NCBI GenBank assembly: GCA_023389315.1
Contig: JAEWEQ010000052.1
Location: forward strand, 1 to 45,861
Direction: 5' to 3'
Source of the DNA: Actinomycetes bacterium
Lineage (GTDB): Bacteria; Actinomycetota; Actinomycetes; Actinomycetales; Actinomycetaceae
Length of the DNA: 45,861 nucleotides
Part shown: piece after piece, positions 8,963-17,566 of the stretch
Layout: each line of letters starts with the position of its first letter
How positions within the stretch are numbered: position 1 is the stretch's first letter
Made by a program: the position numbers and the translations under genes
Notes under the pieces: generated by a model
The model's input: the letters and a program-made list of their open reading frames with translations, nothing else
Databases searched by the model: none
What the model was told of the DNA's origin: nothing

Positions 8963-9793
8963 CTACCCTGATTCTACAGGCTCTGCCAGGTCAGCGGCTT
9001 CCTCGTCTATGGTCATCTGCGACACCTTCGTGGTGGAACCACTCCAGCGGATCAGCAGCGGACCCAACGGCTGGTCCTGGTCGAACTCAATAGCACCTTC
9101 GCGGAACAGATCCAAAATCGCCAGGAAACGCGACACCACGGTGTTCAAATCCGGGGCATCCTGGCACAGATCCGCAAAGGTGGCACTCTTACACGAACGC
9201 AGACGCGCCATTAGCAGCTCCGCCTGGGGGCGCACCGGCACCAGCGGGTCATGTAGGTGGGTGGTGACCACCTGCGGGGGTTTACGCGACAGGGCTTGGG
9301 CAGCCAGGCGCGCCAACTCAGTAGTGGTCAGCGTCCATTTCAAAGTCGGCAACACGGCGGCGAACTGCGGCTCCAAGGCAACTTGTCGAGGACGTACCTG
9401 GCTGTGCACCGCCCACAGTTGGGCAAACACTGCCGCCACCTGTTTGAACGCGCGGTACTGCAGCAGGCGAGAAAACAGCAGGTCGCGGGTTTCCAGGTAC
9501 TCCAGGTCCTCGTGTTCGTCGCCCAGTTCGCGCGGCAGCAGGGAGTGGGCCTTCATGTCCAAAAGGGTGGCGGCGACCACTAGGAACTCGGTGGTGCGGG
9601 ACAGATCCGGGTCCCGGCGCATGTAGGCTATGAATTCATCGGTCACCGCCGCTAGCGCCACCTCGGTGATGTCCATTTGCCGGCCGGAAATGAGGCCCAG
9701 GAGGAGGTCGAAGGGGCCGGAGAAGTTATCTAAGGTGACGTGGAAGTCGTCGGTAGTTCCGACTGCGGGAGGACTCTCAGGCGGCGTCGCCAC
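8963..9793 (-). CDS. scpA: Segregation and condensation protein ScpA (kleisin)
   Basis: Kleisin subunit that bridges SMC heads and binds ScpB. The N-terminal signature FHVTLDNFSGPFDLLLGLIS, with MDITEVALAAVTDEFIAYM after it, is typical. The C-terminal winged helix (about residues 205-250) includes DLFREGAIEFDQDQPLGPL. Three starts are possible; GTG 9793 is preferred because GAGGTGA lies 6 nt before it, whereas TTG 9799 overlaps that Shine-Dalgarno sequence. The gene begins inside the last codons of parA (17-bp overlap), so parA, scpA and scpB probably share one transcript. Confidence 0.93.
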   Translation of the reverse strand: MATPPESPPAVGTTDDFHVTLDNFSGPFDLLLGLISGRQMDITEVALAAVTDEFIAYMRRDPDLSRTTEFLVVAATLLDMKAHSLLPRELGDEHEDLEYLETRDLLFSRLLQYRAFKQVAAVFAQLWAVHSQVRPRQVALEPQFAAVLPTLKWTLTTTELARLAAQALSRKPPQVVTTHLHDPLVPVRPQAELLMARLRSCKSATFADLCQDAPDLNTVVSRFLAILDLFREGAIEFDQDQPLGPLLIRWSGSTTKVSQMTIDEEAADLAEPVESG

Positions 9794-10643
9794 GCGCAAT
9801 CACCTCACGTGCCAAGCGCCGGTAGGCGTGGGCACCGGCGTGCGTGGGGGCATACACCGTAATCGGTTCAGTCGCTACCGTGGCGTCAGCGAACTTAATG
9901 GCGCGGCGGATCACCGTGTCGTAGACCTTATCCCCGAAAGCTTCCTTAACCCGGTCCAAAACTTCGCGCGCATGCAGGGTGCGCAGGTCCACCATCGTGG
10001 GCAAAATACCGTCGATGGTCAGGCGCGGGTTCAAGCGGTCGCGCACCATGTCGATGGTGTCCACCAGTAGTGCCACGCCGCGCAAGGCGAAGTACTCCGC
10101 TTCCAAGGGGATCATCACGCCGTGAGCAGCGGTGAGCGCGTTGACCGTCAGCAAACCCAAGGATGGCTGGCAGTCAATGATGATCACGTCGTACTCGTCC
10201 AACACCGGGCGTAGCACCCGGGTGAGGGCCTGTTCGCGGGCCACCTCATTGACTAGCTGCACTTCCGCGGCGGAAAGATCAATATTCGCGGGAATGATAT
10301 CCAAACCGTCCACGTCGGTGTGCACGATCGCGTCGTGCACAGACAGGCGAGGGTTCAGCAGCAGGTTATAAACCGTCAACTCCAAGGCGGCGGAATTCAC
10401 TCCCAGACCCGCGGAAGCCGCCCCCTGCGGATCGAAGTCCACGATGAGAACCCGCCGACCGTACTCGGCTAAAGACGCAGCCAGATTAATGGTGGTGGTG
10501 GTTTTACCGACCCCACCTTTTTGGTTACACATCGCGATCACGCGGGCCGGACCGTGGGAGGTCAGCGGCGCCGGCGTGGGGAACTCATCATCACGGCCAC
10601 CTTCAGGCGGGACCGGAACAAGACCTGGCTGCACATCACTCAC
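9777..10643 (-). CDS. parA: ParA/Soj-type chromosome-partitioning ATPase
   Basis: Deviant Walker A ATPase of the ParA/MinD superfamily. CNQKGGVGKTTTTINLA (about 39-55) is the P-loop, with the signature Lys of the deviant motif at KGGVGK. VDFDPQGAASAGLG (about 69-82) and IIDCQPSLGLLTVNAL (about 148-163) are the Walker A' and B regions. It has 288 residues. There is no parB next to it; it stands with scpAB and xerD, the usual place for a second, orphan ParA in Actinobacteria, so its partner may be elsewhere. It binds nucleoid DNA when ATP-bound, by family knowledge. The GTG start at 10643 is the annotated frame limit, and the Shine-Dalgarno sequence there (AAAGG) is very close to the codon. Confidence 0.9.
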   Translation of the reverse strand: MSDVQPGLVPVPPEGGRDDEFPTPAPLTSHGPARVIAMCNQKGGVGKTTTTINLAASLAEYGRRVLIVDFDPQGAASAGLGVNSAALELTVYNLLLNPRLSVHDAIVHTDVDGLDIIPANIDLSAAEVQLVNEVAREQALTRVLRPVLDEYDVIIIDCQPSLGLLTVNALTAAHGVMIPLEAEYFALRGVALLVDTIDMVRDRLNPRLTIDGILPTMVDLRTLHAREVLDRVKEAFGDKVYDTVIRRAIKFADATVATEPITVYAPTHAGAHAYRRLAREVIARGDAA

Positions 10644-10803
10644 CCTTTAAGGATAGGTCATGGAGCTTTAGATGTCTGTTAGCTACGCCGCGCGACCCTC
10701 CCGTCACCAGTGCCCGGCACGCCCCGTCCAATCCCAGCCCAGACGAAATAGTCGGCAGACCTGCCGGACAGGTGAACCCAGCCACCCGTCCTCGTGGAAG
10801 CGG
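10644..10803. other. Intergenic gap between xerD and parA
   Basis: This 160-bp non-coding gap contains a small perfect hairpin, CGGCAG-AC-CTGCCG, around 10754-10767. It also holds one copy of the over-represented octamer (CGTCCTCG, 10787-10794), 10 bp downstream of the xerD stop. It probably carries the promoter of parA-scpAB, but I cannot place a convincing -35/-10 pair. Confidence 0.4.
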
Positions 10804-11763
10804 CTATTGAGCGCGCGGGTGGGAAACCGAATGAACCTCCCGCAACGTGGCAATGGTGACGCGGGTGTAAATCTGCGTGGTAGTCAAGGAAGCATGCCCC
10901 AACAACTCCTGTACGTCGCGGATGGAAGCGCCCCCTTCCAACAGGTGGGTGGCAAAAGAGTGGCGCAACATGTGCGGACTCACCGCATCCTCCAAGCCGG
11001 CGCGTTCCGCTGCTTTCGCCACAATCTCCCACGCGCTCTGGCGCGACAACGGCAACCCCCGGGTGTTTAAAAACAACGCTTCGCTGGCACTACCACGCCC
11101 CCGGGTGGTGGGCGATTTGCGGTGCGCTGCCAATGCCGGGCGACTGGCAGTGAGGTAATCGCGCAGCGCTTCTAAGGCATACTCCCCCACCGGCACCAGC
11201 CGTTCCTTGCGTCCCTTCCCAAACAGGCGCACATGTGCCGGATCATCGAACACCACGTCGTCAGGGGCCAGAGCAATCACCTCGCTGATGCGCGCCCCGG
11301 TGGCGTACAACAACTCCAACAGGGCGCTGTCGCGCGCGCCGATGGGTGCCCGCTGGTTAGCCGCGGCCTCCAGTAAAGCTCCCACCTGCGCGATTGTGAG
11401 GGCGTGCGGCAGGTGCTGCTGGTGGTTGCGCTGAGCCAAATCTGCTCCCGGGTCGGTAGCGATCATCTCGCCCTCGAGCGCCCATCGGGTCCAGGCCCGC
11501 AGTGCGGCTCGCGCCCGCTCCACACTGGCCGGTGCTAACGGTTTGCCGGTGGCTTCCCCGCTGGCGAGCCGAGTCAGATGGTCATCTAAATCAGCGGTAG
11601 TGAGCTCCGCTAACGGGCGGGTCGGGTCAGGGGTCACGAAACGTTCCAAGTCCCGCCGATAGGCGCCCACGGTATTGTCCGATGCACCTTTTTCCACCAT
11701 CAGGTAGTCAATGAAGTCAATGAGTGCATCTTCTACTGAGAGGTGAGACATACCGCGGGCCAT
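10804..11763 (-). CDS. xerD: Tyrosine recombinase XerD
   Basis: Site-specific recombinase that, with XerC, resolves chromosome dimers at dif under FtsK control. The N-terminal SAM-like core-binding domain spans about 6-105 and the catalytic domain about 118-305. All catalytic residues are visible: Arg158 (TGARISE), Lys183 (GKGRKER), His264 and Arg267 (HMLRHSFATHLL), His290 (LLGHAS) and Tyr299 (TQIYTRV). The 319 length and position upstream of parA-scpAB match the conserved actinobacterial xerD locus, so it is not an integrase of a mobile element. ATG 11763 lacks a clear Shine-Dalgarno sequence; ATG 11751 is an alternative. Confidence 0.93.
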   Translation of the reverse strand: MARGMSHLSVEDALIDFIDYLMVEKGASDNTVGAYRRDLERFVTPDPTRPLAELTTADLDDHLTRLASGEATGKPLAPASVERARAALRAWTRWALEGEMIATDPGADLAQRNHQQHLPHALTIAQVGALLEAAANQRAPIGARDSALLELLYATGARISEVIALAPDDVVFDDPAHVRLFGKGRKERLVPVGEYALEALRDYLTASRPALAAHRKSPTTRGRGSASEALFLNTRGLPLSRQSAWEIVAKAAERAGLEDAVSPHMLRHSFATHLLEGGASIRDVQELLGHASLTTTQIYTRVTIATLREVHSVSHPRAQ

Positions 11764-11838
11764 AGCATGTAGTCTAGAACTAACTGCGTGCCGTTGGGCA
11801 GTAAAGCTAGTTGATGATTAAAGGAGTGCAATAACACC

Positions 11839-13914
11839 ATGAACTTCACCTGGACGGAATTGGACGAGCGGGCCGTAACGACCGCGCGGATACTTGCCGC
11901 GGACGCAGTAGAAAAGGCCGGGTCGGGTCACCCCGGAACCGCGATTTCCCTGGCTCCCGCCGCCTACCTCGTTTTCCAGCGGCACCTGCGTTTCGACCCC
12001 ACTGACTCCAAGTGGCTGGGCCGTGACCGATTCGTCATGTCCGCGGGCCACTCCTCCCTCACTCAATACATCTCCCTCTACCTGGCTGACTGCGGTTTAG
12101 AACTGGAAGACCTACAAGCCTTCCGCACCTTCAAGTCCTCCACCCCGGGTCACCCCGAGTACCGCCACACCGAGTTCGTGGAGATCACCACCGGGCCCTT
12201 GGGTTCGGGTTTGGCCTCCGCCGTGGGCATGGCAATGGCGCAGCGGCGCGTGCGCGGTATGTTCGACCCCGATGCTCCCGCCGGACAGTCCCCCTTCGAC
12301 TACCGGGTTTACGTGATCGCCGGTGACGGCTGCCTGCAAGAAGGTATCTCTTCGGAGGCATCCTCCCTGGCGGGAACCCAGAACCTGGGGAACTTGATCG
12401 TGATTTGGGATGACAACCACATCTCCATTGAAGATGACACTTCCATTGCCTTTAACGAGGACGTGTTAGCCCGCTACGCCGCCTACGGGTGGCACACCCA
12501 GCGGGTAGATTGGCGCACCCCGGAAGGCTACCGCGAGGACGTATCCGCCCTTAACGACGCTATCGAAGCGGCGAAGGCAGAAACGGGGCGCCCCTCCATC
12601 ATTGCCCTGAGCACCATCATTGGGTGGCCCACCCCGGAGAAACAAAACACCGGTGCGATTCACGGCTCCAAGCTCGGCGACGAAGCGTTGCGCGGCTTGA
12701 AGGAAACCCTGGGCGTGGACCCGGACAAGATGTTCAACGTCGACCAAGAAGCGGTCGCGCACGCGCGCGAAAACTCCCACCAGCGGGGCGCACAGGCACG
12801 CGAAACCTGGGATACCGCCCTCGCGAAATGGGAAGATAACCACCCCGCCGAAGCCCAGCTGCTGCAGCGTTTGCAAAACCGCGAACTGCCCGCCGATTGG
12901 GAAGCGTCCCTGCCGGTATTCGAAGCCGGTAAATCCATTGCCACGCGCGCTGCCTCCGGGCAGGTCCTCAACGCCCTCGCCCCGGTGCTGCCGGAACTGT
13001 GGGGTGGGTCAGCTGACCTGGCGGGTTCCAATAACACCTACATGAAGGGTGAGCCCTCATTCTTGCCAACGGAGCGGTCCTCGGAAATGTTCTCCGGGAA
13101 CCCCTACGGACGCAACCTTCACTTCGGGGTGCGCGAGCACGCCATGGGGGCCATGCTAAACGGCATCGCTCTGGAAGGTCTCACCCGCCCCTACGGCGGA
13201 ACCTTCTTCGTGTTCTCCGACTACATGCGTGGCGCGGTGCGCCTAGCGGCGCTAATGAAACTGCCGGTCACCTACGTGTGGACCCACGACTCGGTGGGTG
13301 TCGGTGAAGACGGTCCCACCCACCAGCCGGTGGAGCATTTGGCGGCCTACCGGGCCATCCCGAACCTGGCGATCGTGCGACCCGCTGACGCCAATGAAAC
13401 CGCGCAGGCGTGGGCGGCGGTGCTGCGTAAGGATGAGCCGGCCGGCTTGATCCTCACCCGCCAGAACCTGCCGGTATTCGACCGCGTAGGTGAAGGCCTG
13501 GCAGAGGCGAAACTGGTGGAACGCGGTGGCTACGTGTTGGCTGACTGTGAGGGCACCCCGGACATCATCTTGATGGCGTCCGGCTCGGAGGTACAGTACG
13601 CGATGGGAGCGCGCGCCGCACTGGCCGAAGAAGGCATCAATGCCCGCGTAGTTTCCATGCCCTGTATGGAATGGTTCGACGCACAGGACGCCGATTACCG
13701 CGAATCCGTGCTGCCGGCGGCAGTGCGGGCGCGCGTGAGTATTGAAGCTGGCATTGCGATGCCGTGGCTGAAGTACTTGGGCTGTGACGGCCAGGCCATC
13801 TCCATCGAAGGTTTCGGTGAAGTGGGTTCAGCAGATGAGCTCTTCGAATACTTCGGTCTCAACGCTGAAAACGTTACGAAGGTCGCCAAAGAGGTGCTGG
13901 CCAACCTGAGCTAG
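11839..13914 (+). CDS. tkt: Transketolase
   Basis: Thiamine-diphosphate enzyme of the non-oxidative pentose phosphate pathway that moves two-carbon ketol units between sugar phosphates. It has 691 residues, standard for the family. The N-terminal ThDP-binding part contains GSGHPGTAISLAP (28-40) and the ThDP motif GDGCLQEG (162-169) with Asn193. The middle pyrimidine-binding domain has GVREHAMGAMLNG and FVFSDYMRG, and the C-terminal domain starts near 550. ATG 11839 follows AAAGGAG at 12 nt. It diverges from xerD across a 75-bp gap and ends in a strong terminator. Unusually for Actinobacteria, tal, zwf and opcA do not follow it. Confidence 0.96.
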   Translation: MNFTWTELDERAVTTARILAADAVEKAGSGHPGTAISLAPAAYLVFQRHLRFDPTDSKWLGRDRFVMSAGHSSLTQYISLYLADCGLELEDLQAFRTFKSSTPGHPEYRHTEFVEITTGPLGSGLASAVGMAMAQRRVRGMFDPDAPAGQSPFDYRVYVIAGDGCLQEGISSEASSLAGTQNLGNLIVIWDDNHISIEDDTSIAFNEDVLARYAAYGWHTQRVDWRTPEGYREDVSALNDAIEAAKAETGRPSIIALSTIIGWPTPEKQNTGAIHGSKLGDEALRGLKETLGVDPDKMFNVDQEAVAHARENSHQRGAQARETWDTALAKWEDNHPAEAQLLQRLQNRELPADWEASLPVFEAGKSIATRAASGQVLNALAPVLPELWGGSADLAGSNNTYMKGEPSFLPTERSSEMFSGNPYGRNLHFGVREHAMGAMLNGIALEGLTRPYGGTFFVFSDYMRGAVRLAALMKLPVTYVWTHDSVGVGEDGPTHQPVEHLAAYRAIPNLAIVRPADANETAQAWAAVLRKDEPAGLILTRQNLPVFDRVGEGLAEAKLVERGGYVLADCEGTPDIILMASGSEVQYAMGARAALAEEGINARVVSMPCMEWFDAQDADYRESVLPAAVRARVSIEAGIAMPWLKYLGCDGQAISIEGFGEVGSADELFEYFGLNAENVTKVAKEVLANLS

Positions 13915-13944
13915 TAGCTTAGGGGGCTCGTCTCCAGATTGATT

Positions 13945-13989
13945 TACGAGGGCGGGGCGGAAGTTGGTAGCTTCCACCCCGCCCTCGTA
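13945..13989. terminator. Long symmetrical hairpin between convergent tkt and herA-like genes
   Basis: TACGAGGGCGGGGCGGAAG (13945-13963) pairs with CTTCCACCCCGCCCTCGTA (13971-13989) with one mismatch and a 7-nt loop. It lies 31 bp after the tkt stop and can act for both converging genes. There is no long T tract on either side. Both arms carry CGAGGGCG, one base away from the over-represented octamer CGAGGACG. Confidence 0.75.
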
Positions 13990-14067
13990 GCGTCTTGTCT
14001 GAAAGCGGCGCTGGCAGCGTAGCGCTTGGCGCGCCCACCGCTGCCCCGGCCGGGCGCGCCCCGATGG

Positions 14068-15831
14068 TTAACGCCGGCGGCGCCGCTGGCGGGTGCCGAA
14101 AACGGTGCGGGACAGTTCCCGCCCCAGTTGCGTACCGAAGGAACGCATCGCGGAATTCAGCATCGCCCCCAGCACTCCGGTCACTTCGCTAGCCGTCCCG
14201 GGGGCTTCCACCGGGTCGGCTTTCGGTCCGCGGGAGGAACCACCGCTTGGACCCGATCCGCTCTCACCGTAGGGGGAAGATGGGATACCGGTGATGGATT
14301 CTTCTAGGGCGCGATCGTCCTCGTCCGTGGTACGAGGGCGACTGCTGGAGTCGGCGTGCTTTTGCGCGCTGCCATCGCTACCAGCGGGACGGGGGGCGCT
14401 ACCTTCGGTGGCATTAACCTGGTCAGCGGGAGTGAGTTTACCTTCGCTGATAGCTTCGAAGGCCGAGTACGGGTCGGTGGCCTCCCGGTAACGCGTCAAC
14501 AGGGGCGAATCCACACCAAGTTTTTCCAATACCTCCGCGCTGGCTTCTCCCATCACGGATTCTGGCGCGTACAAGCGGGTGGGCGTGGCAGGGGTGGGAA
14601 CACCTTTTGCGGAAAGCACCGTGACCAGTGCTTCGCCGGTCCCTAAGCTAGTCAAAGCGGTCGGCAGATCAAGCCCATCACTAGGTAGCGTCTGCACGGT
14701 CTGAGCCAGGACCTTCGACTGGGCGGGGGTGTAGGCACGCTGGGCATGCATCACGCGCGCTCCCAGTTGGGCCAACACCGCATTGGGGATGTCACTGGGT
14801 TCCTGGGTGACAAACACGATCCCCACACCTTTGGAGCGAATGAGCTTAACGGTGCGGATCACTTGGTCGATGAAAGCTTTCGATGCTTGATCAAACAGGA
14901 TGTGGGCCTCGTCAATGAAGAACACCAGCTTCGGCGCCCCGCTATCGCCCACTTCCGGCAAGGAGTCAAACAAGTCCGCCAGCAGCCACATCATGAAAGC
15001 CGACACTAACGCCGGCTGGGTGGAGATACAGGTGATATCGAGCGCACTGACCACGGCTCGCCCGTCGCGATCCAGGCGCAGCAGGTCACCGGTGTCGAAT
15101 GAGGGCACGCCGAAGAACGAATCCCCACCCTGAGAAGCCAGTACCGACACTGAACGCAGGATCACCCCGGCAGTGGCCGCCGATACCCCACCGATCTTCC
15201 CCAGTTCTGCCTTCCCATCATTGGTCAGGTAGTAGATGACTTCGCGCAGGTCTTTTAGATCCACCAGCGCCAGTCCACGTTCATCGGCCCAGGTGTAGAT
15301 CAGTTGCAAGGCTTGTTCCTGGGTTTCGTTCAGCCCCAGAACTTTCGCCATGAGCAGCGGGCCGAAGTCCGACACCGCCGCGCGGATGGGCACGCTCCCA
15401 GCATTTTTATTCTCGGTACCCGCCAGGTGCATCAACTCCAGATGGAAGTGCCGCGGTGACCAATCTTGCCCAGTGGTTTGCAAACGGGCCTGTAGTTTCT
15501 CAGAGCTGGCCCCGTCCTCGGCCATCCCGGTGAGGTCCCCTTTGACGTCGGTCAGCAGCACCGGGACCCCATGATTGGCGAGCCCTTCAGCAATGAGCTG
15601 CAGGGTGCGGGTCTTACCGGTACCGGTGGCGCCGGTGACCAGTCCGTGGCGGTTCAAAGTGGTCAGCGGCAGGCGTACCTTCACCTCCGGGTAGGTGCGC
15701 TCCCCCGCCACCACCACGCCAAGGTCGATGGCATCTTCCACCGCCGGAAATGCGGTTTCAATGCGGCCGAGGATTTCATCGTTCATGCCCCAAGCGGGTG
15801 AGGCGCCAGATTCTTTTACAGTGTCAGACAT
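14068..15831 (-). CDS. HerA-like ATPase (DUF853, helicase HerA-like C-terminal)
   Basis: P-loop NTPase of the HerA/FtsK superfamily branch often annotated DUF853. The Walker A is VTGATGTGKTRT (about 65-76), preceded by the beta-strand region LPLTTLNRHG. The Walker B is LVFFIDEAHILFD (about 310). FVTQEPSDIPNAVLAQLGAR is the conserved sensor-like region. The C-terminal 130 residues are low-complexity and Ser/Pro/Gly-rich and end in a run of Arg. I choose ATG 15831 (587 residues); GTG 15861, preceded by GGGGAAAC, is an alternative. The cellular role is unknown: relatives act as DNA-translocating motors, but this subgroup is uncharacterised. It sits between tkt and pgl, where other Actinobacteria have tal, zwf and opcA. 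Confidence 0.85.
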   Translation of the reverse strand: MSDTVKESGASPAWGMNDEILGRIETAFPAVEDAIDLGVVVAGERTYPEVKVRLPLTTLNRHGLVTGATGTGKTRTLQLIAEGLANHGVPVLLTDVKGDLTGMAEDGASSEKLQARLQTTGQDWSPRHFHLELMHLAGTENKNAGSVPIRAAVSDFGPLLMAKVLGLNETQEQALQLIYTWADERGLALVDLKDLREVIYYLTNDGKAELGKIGGVSAATAGVILRSVSVLASQGGDSFFGVPSFDTGDLLRLDRDGRAVVSALDITCISTQPALVSAFMMWLLADLFDSLPEVGDSGAPKLVFFIDEAHILFDQASKAFIDQVIRTVKLIRSKGVGIVFVTQEPSDIPNAVLAQLGARVMHAQRAYTPAQSKVLAQTVQTLPSDGLDLPTALTSLGTGEALVTVLSAKGVPTPATPTRLYAPESVMGEASAEVLEKLGVDSPLLTRYREATDPYSAFEAISEGKLTPADQVNATEGSAPRPAGSDGSAQKHADSSSRPRTTDEDDRALEESITGIPSSPYGESGSGPSGGSSRGPKADPVEAPGTASEVTGVLGAMLNSAMRSFGTQLGRELSRTVFGTRQRRRRR

Positions 15832-15938
15832 AGCGCCATTGTAACCAGCATCGGCAGGCACGTTTCCCCGATAAACTGTTTGCTGACAAGCTCACCATTT
15901 TATTTCCCAACCCCTCGTCGTTAGAGGTGACAACAGCA

Positions 15939-16700
15939 GTGGATTCAGATTTACGGGTGCTGCGCACCGTGGAGGAAGTTCACGCCAAATCGGCTGGCGC
16001 TTTCATCCGTAAGGTCGCGGTACTTTCCAACTTCCGGGCGCGCATCCACGTTGGGATCGCCTCGGGGATCGCCACCAGCGGTTGGGTCAACAAGCTCGCG
16101 TGCTTGCTCGAAGCAGACCCACCGGAGTTGGAAGCGTGGGCCCCAGTGCACCTGTGGTGTGTGGATGAGGCCTACGTGCCGAAGGATGACCAGGTGCGGG
16201 TAGATCGGCACCTGCGTTCCACCCTGGTTGATCGTTTCCCCACGTTGTTTACCTTGCACAGTGCCGGTGAGCCTGCCGATGGTTCTTTGCGGGAGGTGGC
16301 TACAGCGTATGGGGAGGATCTGGTCCGGGTTTTCTCGGTTACCCGACCGGTGGATCCGCGTTCCATTTCCATGGATATCGTGGTGCTTAATATCGGTCCC
16401 GATGGACATTTTGGGGCGCTTTACCCGTCGCATGAGACGCTTTCTCGCAGCGGACTGGTGCTTCCAGTTCCGCATTGTCCCGGGGTTCCCCACGAACGGG
16501 TGACCATGTCGGTTCCGCTGTTGCGTCGCTCCCGCTACGCCTGGTTCGTGGCCTCGGGTTCGAAGGTCGCTCCCGCCCTCGCCCATTCCTTGCACGGTGC
16601 GGATTTTCGCGAGCTCCCGGCGGCCGCCATGAACCAGGTGGGTACTACTTGGTGGAGTGATTCGGCGGCGGCGGCGCGGGTGGCATTGGGCGTGAATTAG
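15939..16700 (+). CDS. pgl: 6-phosphogluconolactonase-like protein, divergent
   Basis: Member of the glucosamine isomerase/6-phosphogluconolactonase superfamily, whose Pgl branch hydrolyses 6-phosphogluconolactone in the oxidative pentose phosphate pathway. NIGPDGHFGALYPSH (about 146-160) is the best-conserved signature and includes the catalytic His. VHLWCVDEAYVP (about 68-79) corresponds to the usual DER(F/Y)VP motif, but the Arg is Ala here. The N-terminal phosphate-binding GG(S/T)TP-like loop is replaced by ASGIATSG. GTG 15939 is preferred over GTG 15927 because AGAGGTGA lies 8 nt upstream of it. The length is 253, normal. Without zwf and opcA beside it and with altered active-site motifs, activity is not certain. 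Its 3' end overlaps rbpA by 56 bp. Confidence 0.78.
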   Translation: MDSDLRVLRTVEEVHAKSAGAFIRKVAVLSNFRARIHVGIASGIATSGWVNKLACLLEADPPELEAWAPVHLWCVDEAYVPKDDQVRVDRHLRSTLVDRFPTLFTLHSAGEPADGSLREVATAYGEDLVRVFSVTRPVDPRSISMDIVVLNIGPDGHFGALYPSHETLSRSGLVLPVPHCPGVPHERVTMSVPLLRRSRYAWFVASGSKVAPALAHSLHGADFRELPAAAMNQVGTTWWSDSAAAARVALGVN

Positions 16701-16998
16701 CGCGCAGTTGCGCCAGCGCGGCATCCAGGATTTCTTCCCCTTCAGCGTCACTGCGCCGCTGGGTAAGCGCTTCCCAGGCGCCTTGGGTGGGTGGTTTCGT
16801 GTCTGATTCGCCGCCGTAGTCTATTTCCCGCGAGGACGGTCGCTGGCGGTGGGCTACTTGGTGGCAGGTGGCACAATGCCACGTGGGAGGTAGGTCAAAT
16901 ATGGCTTCAGCGTTGAAGCGTACGCGGGTGGTGTGGCCGCGTTGGCAGTAGTACTCGATTTGCGCGGTCGCGGCAGGTTGGGGCTCCCACTGCGCCAT
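16645..16998 (-). CDS. rbpA: RNA polymerase-binding protein RbpA
   Basis: Actinobacteria-specific factor that binds RNA polymerase and the primary sigma factor and stabilises open complexes. The zinc-binding core is visible: YYCQRGH (Cys18, His22) and WHCATC (Cys42, Cys45). TQGAWEALTQRRSDAEGEEI (about 70-90) matches the sigma-interaction domain, usually written with WDMLLERRS. The 117-residue protein is close to normal length, with a proline-rich tail that overlaps pgl. It starts 9 bp after secG and is probably cotranscribed with it. Confidence 0.9.
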   Translation of the reverse strand: MAQWEPQPAATAQIEYYCQRGHTTRVRFNAEAIFDLPPTWHCATCHQVAHRQRPSSREIDYGGESDTKPPTQGAWEALTQRRSDAEGEEILDAALAQLRANSRPMPPAPPPPNHSTK

Positions 16999-17007
16999 GG
17001 CGGGTCT

Positions 17008-17250
17008 CTAAATGAACTTTTGCAAAATGCCGATGGCGACAATCACGACTACCCACACCACCAGGGTGCCGATAGTAATGCGGTTGAGGTTGCGCTCTGC
17101 AACGCCGGAGGAGCTGGCGGCGGAGGTGAGGCCGCCACCGAACATGTCGGAGATGCCGCCTCCCTTACCTTTGTGCATCAAAATGGTGAGGATCAAGAAG
17201 ATGCTGGTGATCACCAGGAGGACCTTCAATATGATCATAAGTACGGACAC
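17008..17250 (-). CDS. secG: Preprotein translocase subunit SecG
   Basis: Small accessory subunit of the SecYEG channel in the cytoplasmic membrane. It has 80 residues with two transmembrane helices (about 5-25 and 60-77), joined by the diagnostic glycine-rich loop HKGKGGGISDMFGGG (26-40). The GTG start is preceded by GAGGAAAC. Its place after the tpiA terminator and before rbpA matches the conserved actinobacterial order. Confidence 0.96.
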   Translation of the reverse strand: MSVLMIILKVLLVITSIFLILTILMHKGKGGGISDMFGGGLTSAASSSGVAERNLNRITIGTLVVWVVVIVAIGILQKFI

Positions 17251-17566
17251 GTTTCCTCATTCCCATCAGTTCGATGCGCTTACGCTATGCACGTTCCGGT
17301 AGCGCCCACCCCGACTACTGAGCCAGCGGCGCATCGCGTGCGGTTACGATTTTAGCGAATCAACTCGGCTTTTTCCTATTTTGCCGCGCCCGGGCGGACA
17401 CTTCACCATTGCATGGGCCCTAATGCTGGGCCCAGCTTCCCGGGTTGCGTTAAAAAGTTCTGCTCACCATCCCCGATTGAGAATGGTGAGCAGAACTGTC
17501 GCTTTCGGTCGGCGTCGGCAAGCTACCTACCTCTAGGCGCTGCGAACGCTTTACCTAAGTGGACTG
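17251..17566. other. Intergenic region between secG and tpiA
   Basis: This 316-bp non-coding stretch holds the tpiA terminator (17457-17496). It also has a repeated palindromic element, GGGCCC, at about 17416-17421 and 17429-17434, separated by TAATGCT; the two copies can form a hairpin. It must contain the secG-rbpA promoter. The minus strand around 17355-17375 is AT-rich (TGATTCGCTAAAATCG), but I could not fix a -35/-10 pair. Confidence 0.5.
17457..17496 (-). terminator. Rho-independent terminator after tpiA
   Basis: A perfect 14-bp stem, GTTCTGCTCACCAT (17457-17470) with ATGGTGAGCAGAAC (17483-17496), with a 12-nt loop. On the minus strand it is followed by TTTTTAA. It lies about 70 bp past the tpiA stop and would end the gap-pgk-tpiA transcript. 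Confidence 0.92.

Noticed and set aside
10804..11763. Tyrosine recombinase plus nearby parA as signs of a mobile element or plasmid
   Set aside because: The catalytic pattern, size and xerD-parA-scpA-scpB order are the standard chromosomal arrangement; no att sites or cargo genes were seen.
15951..16751. 266-codon minus-strand frame opposite pgl
   Set aside because: It is a shadow of pgl and the rbpA tail, with no domain or start signal.
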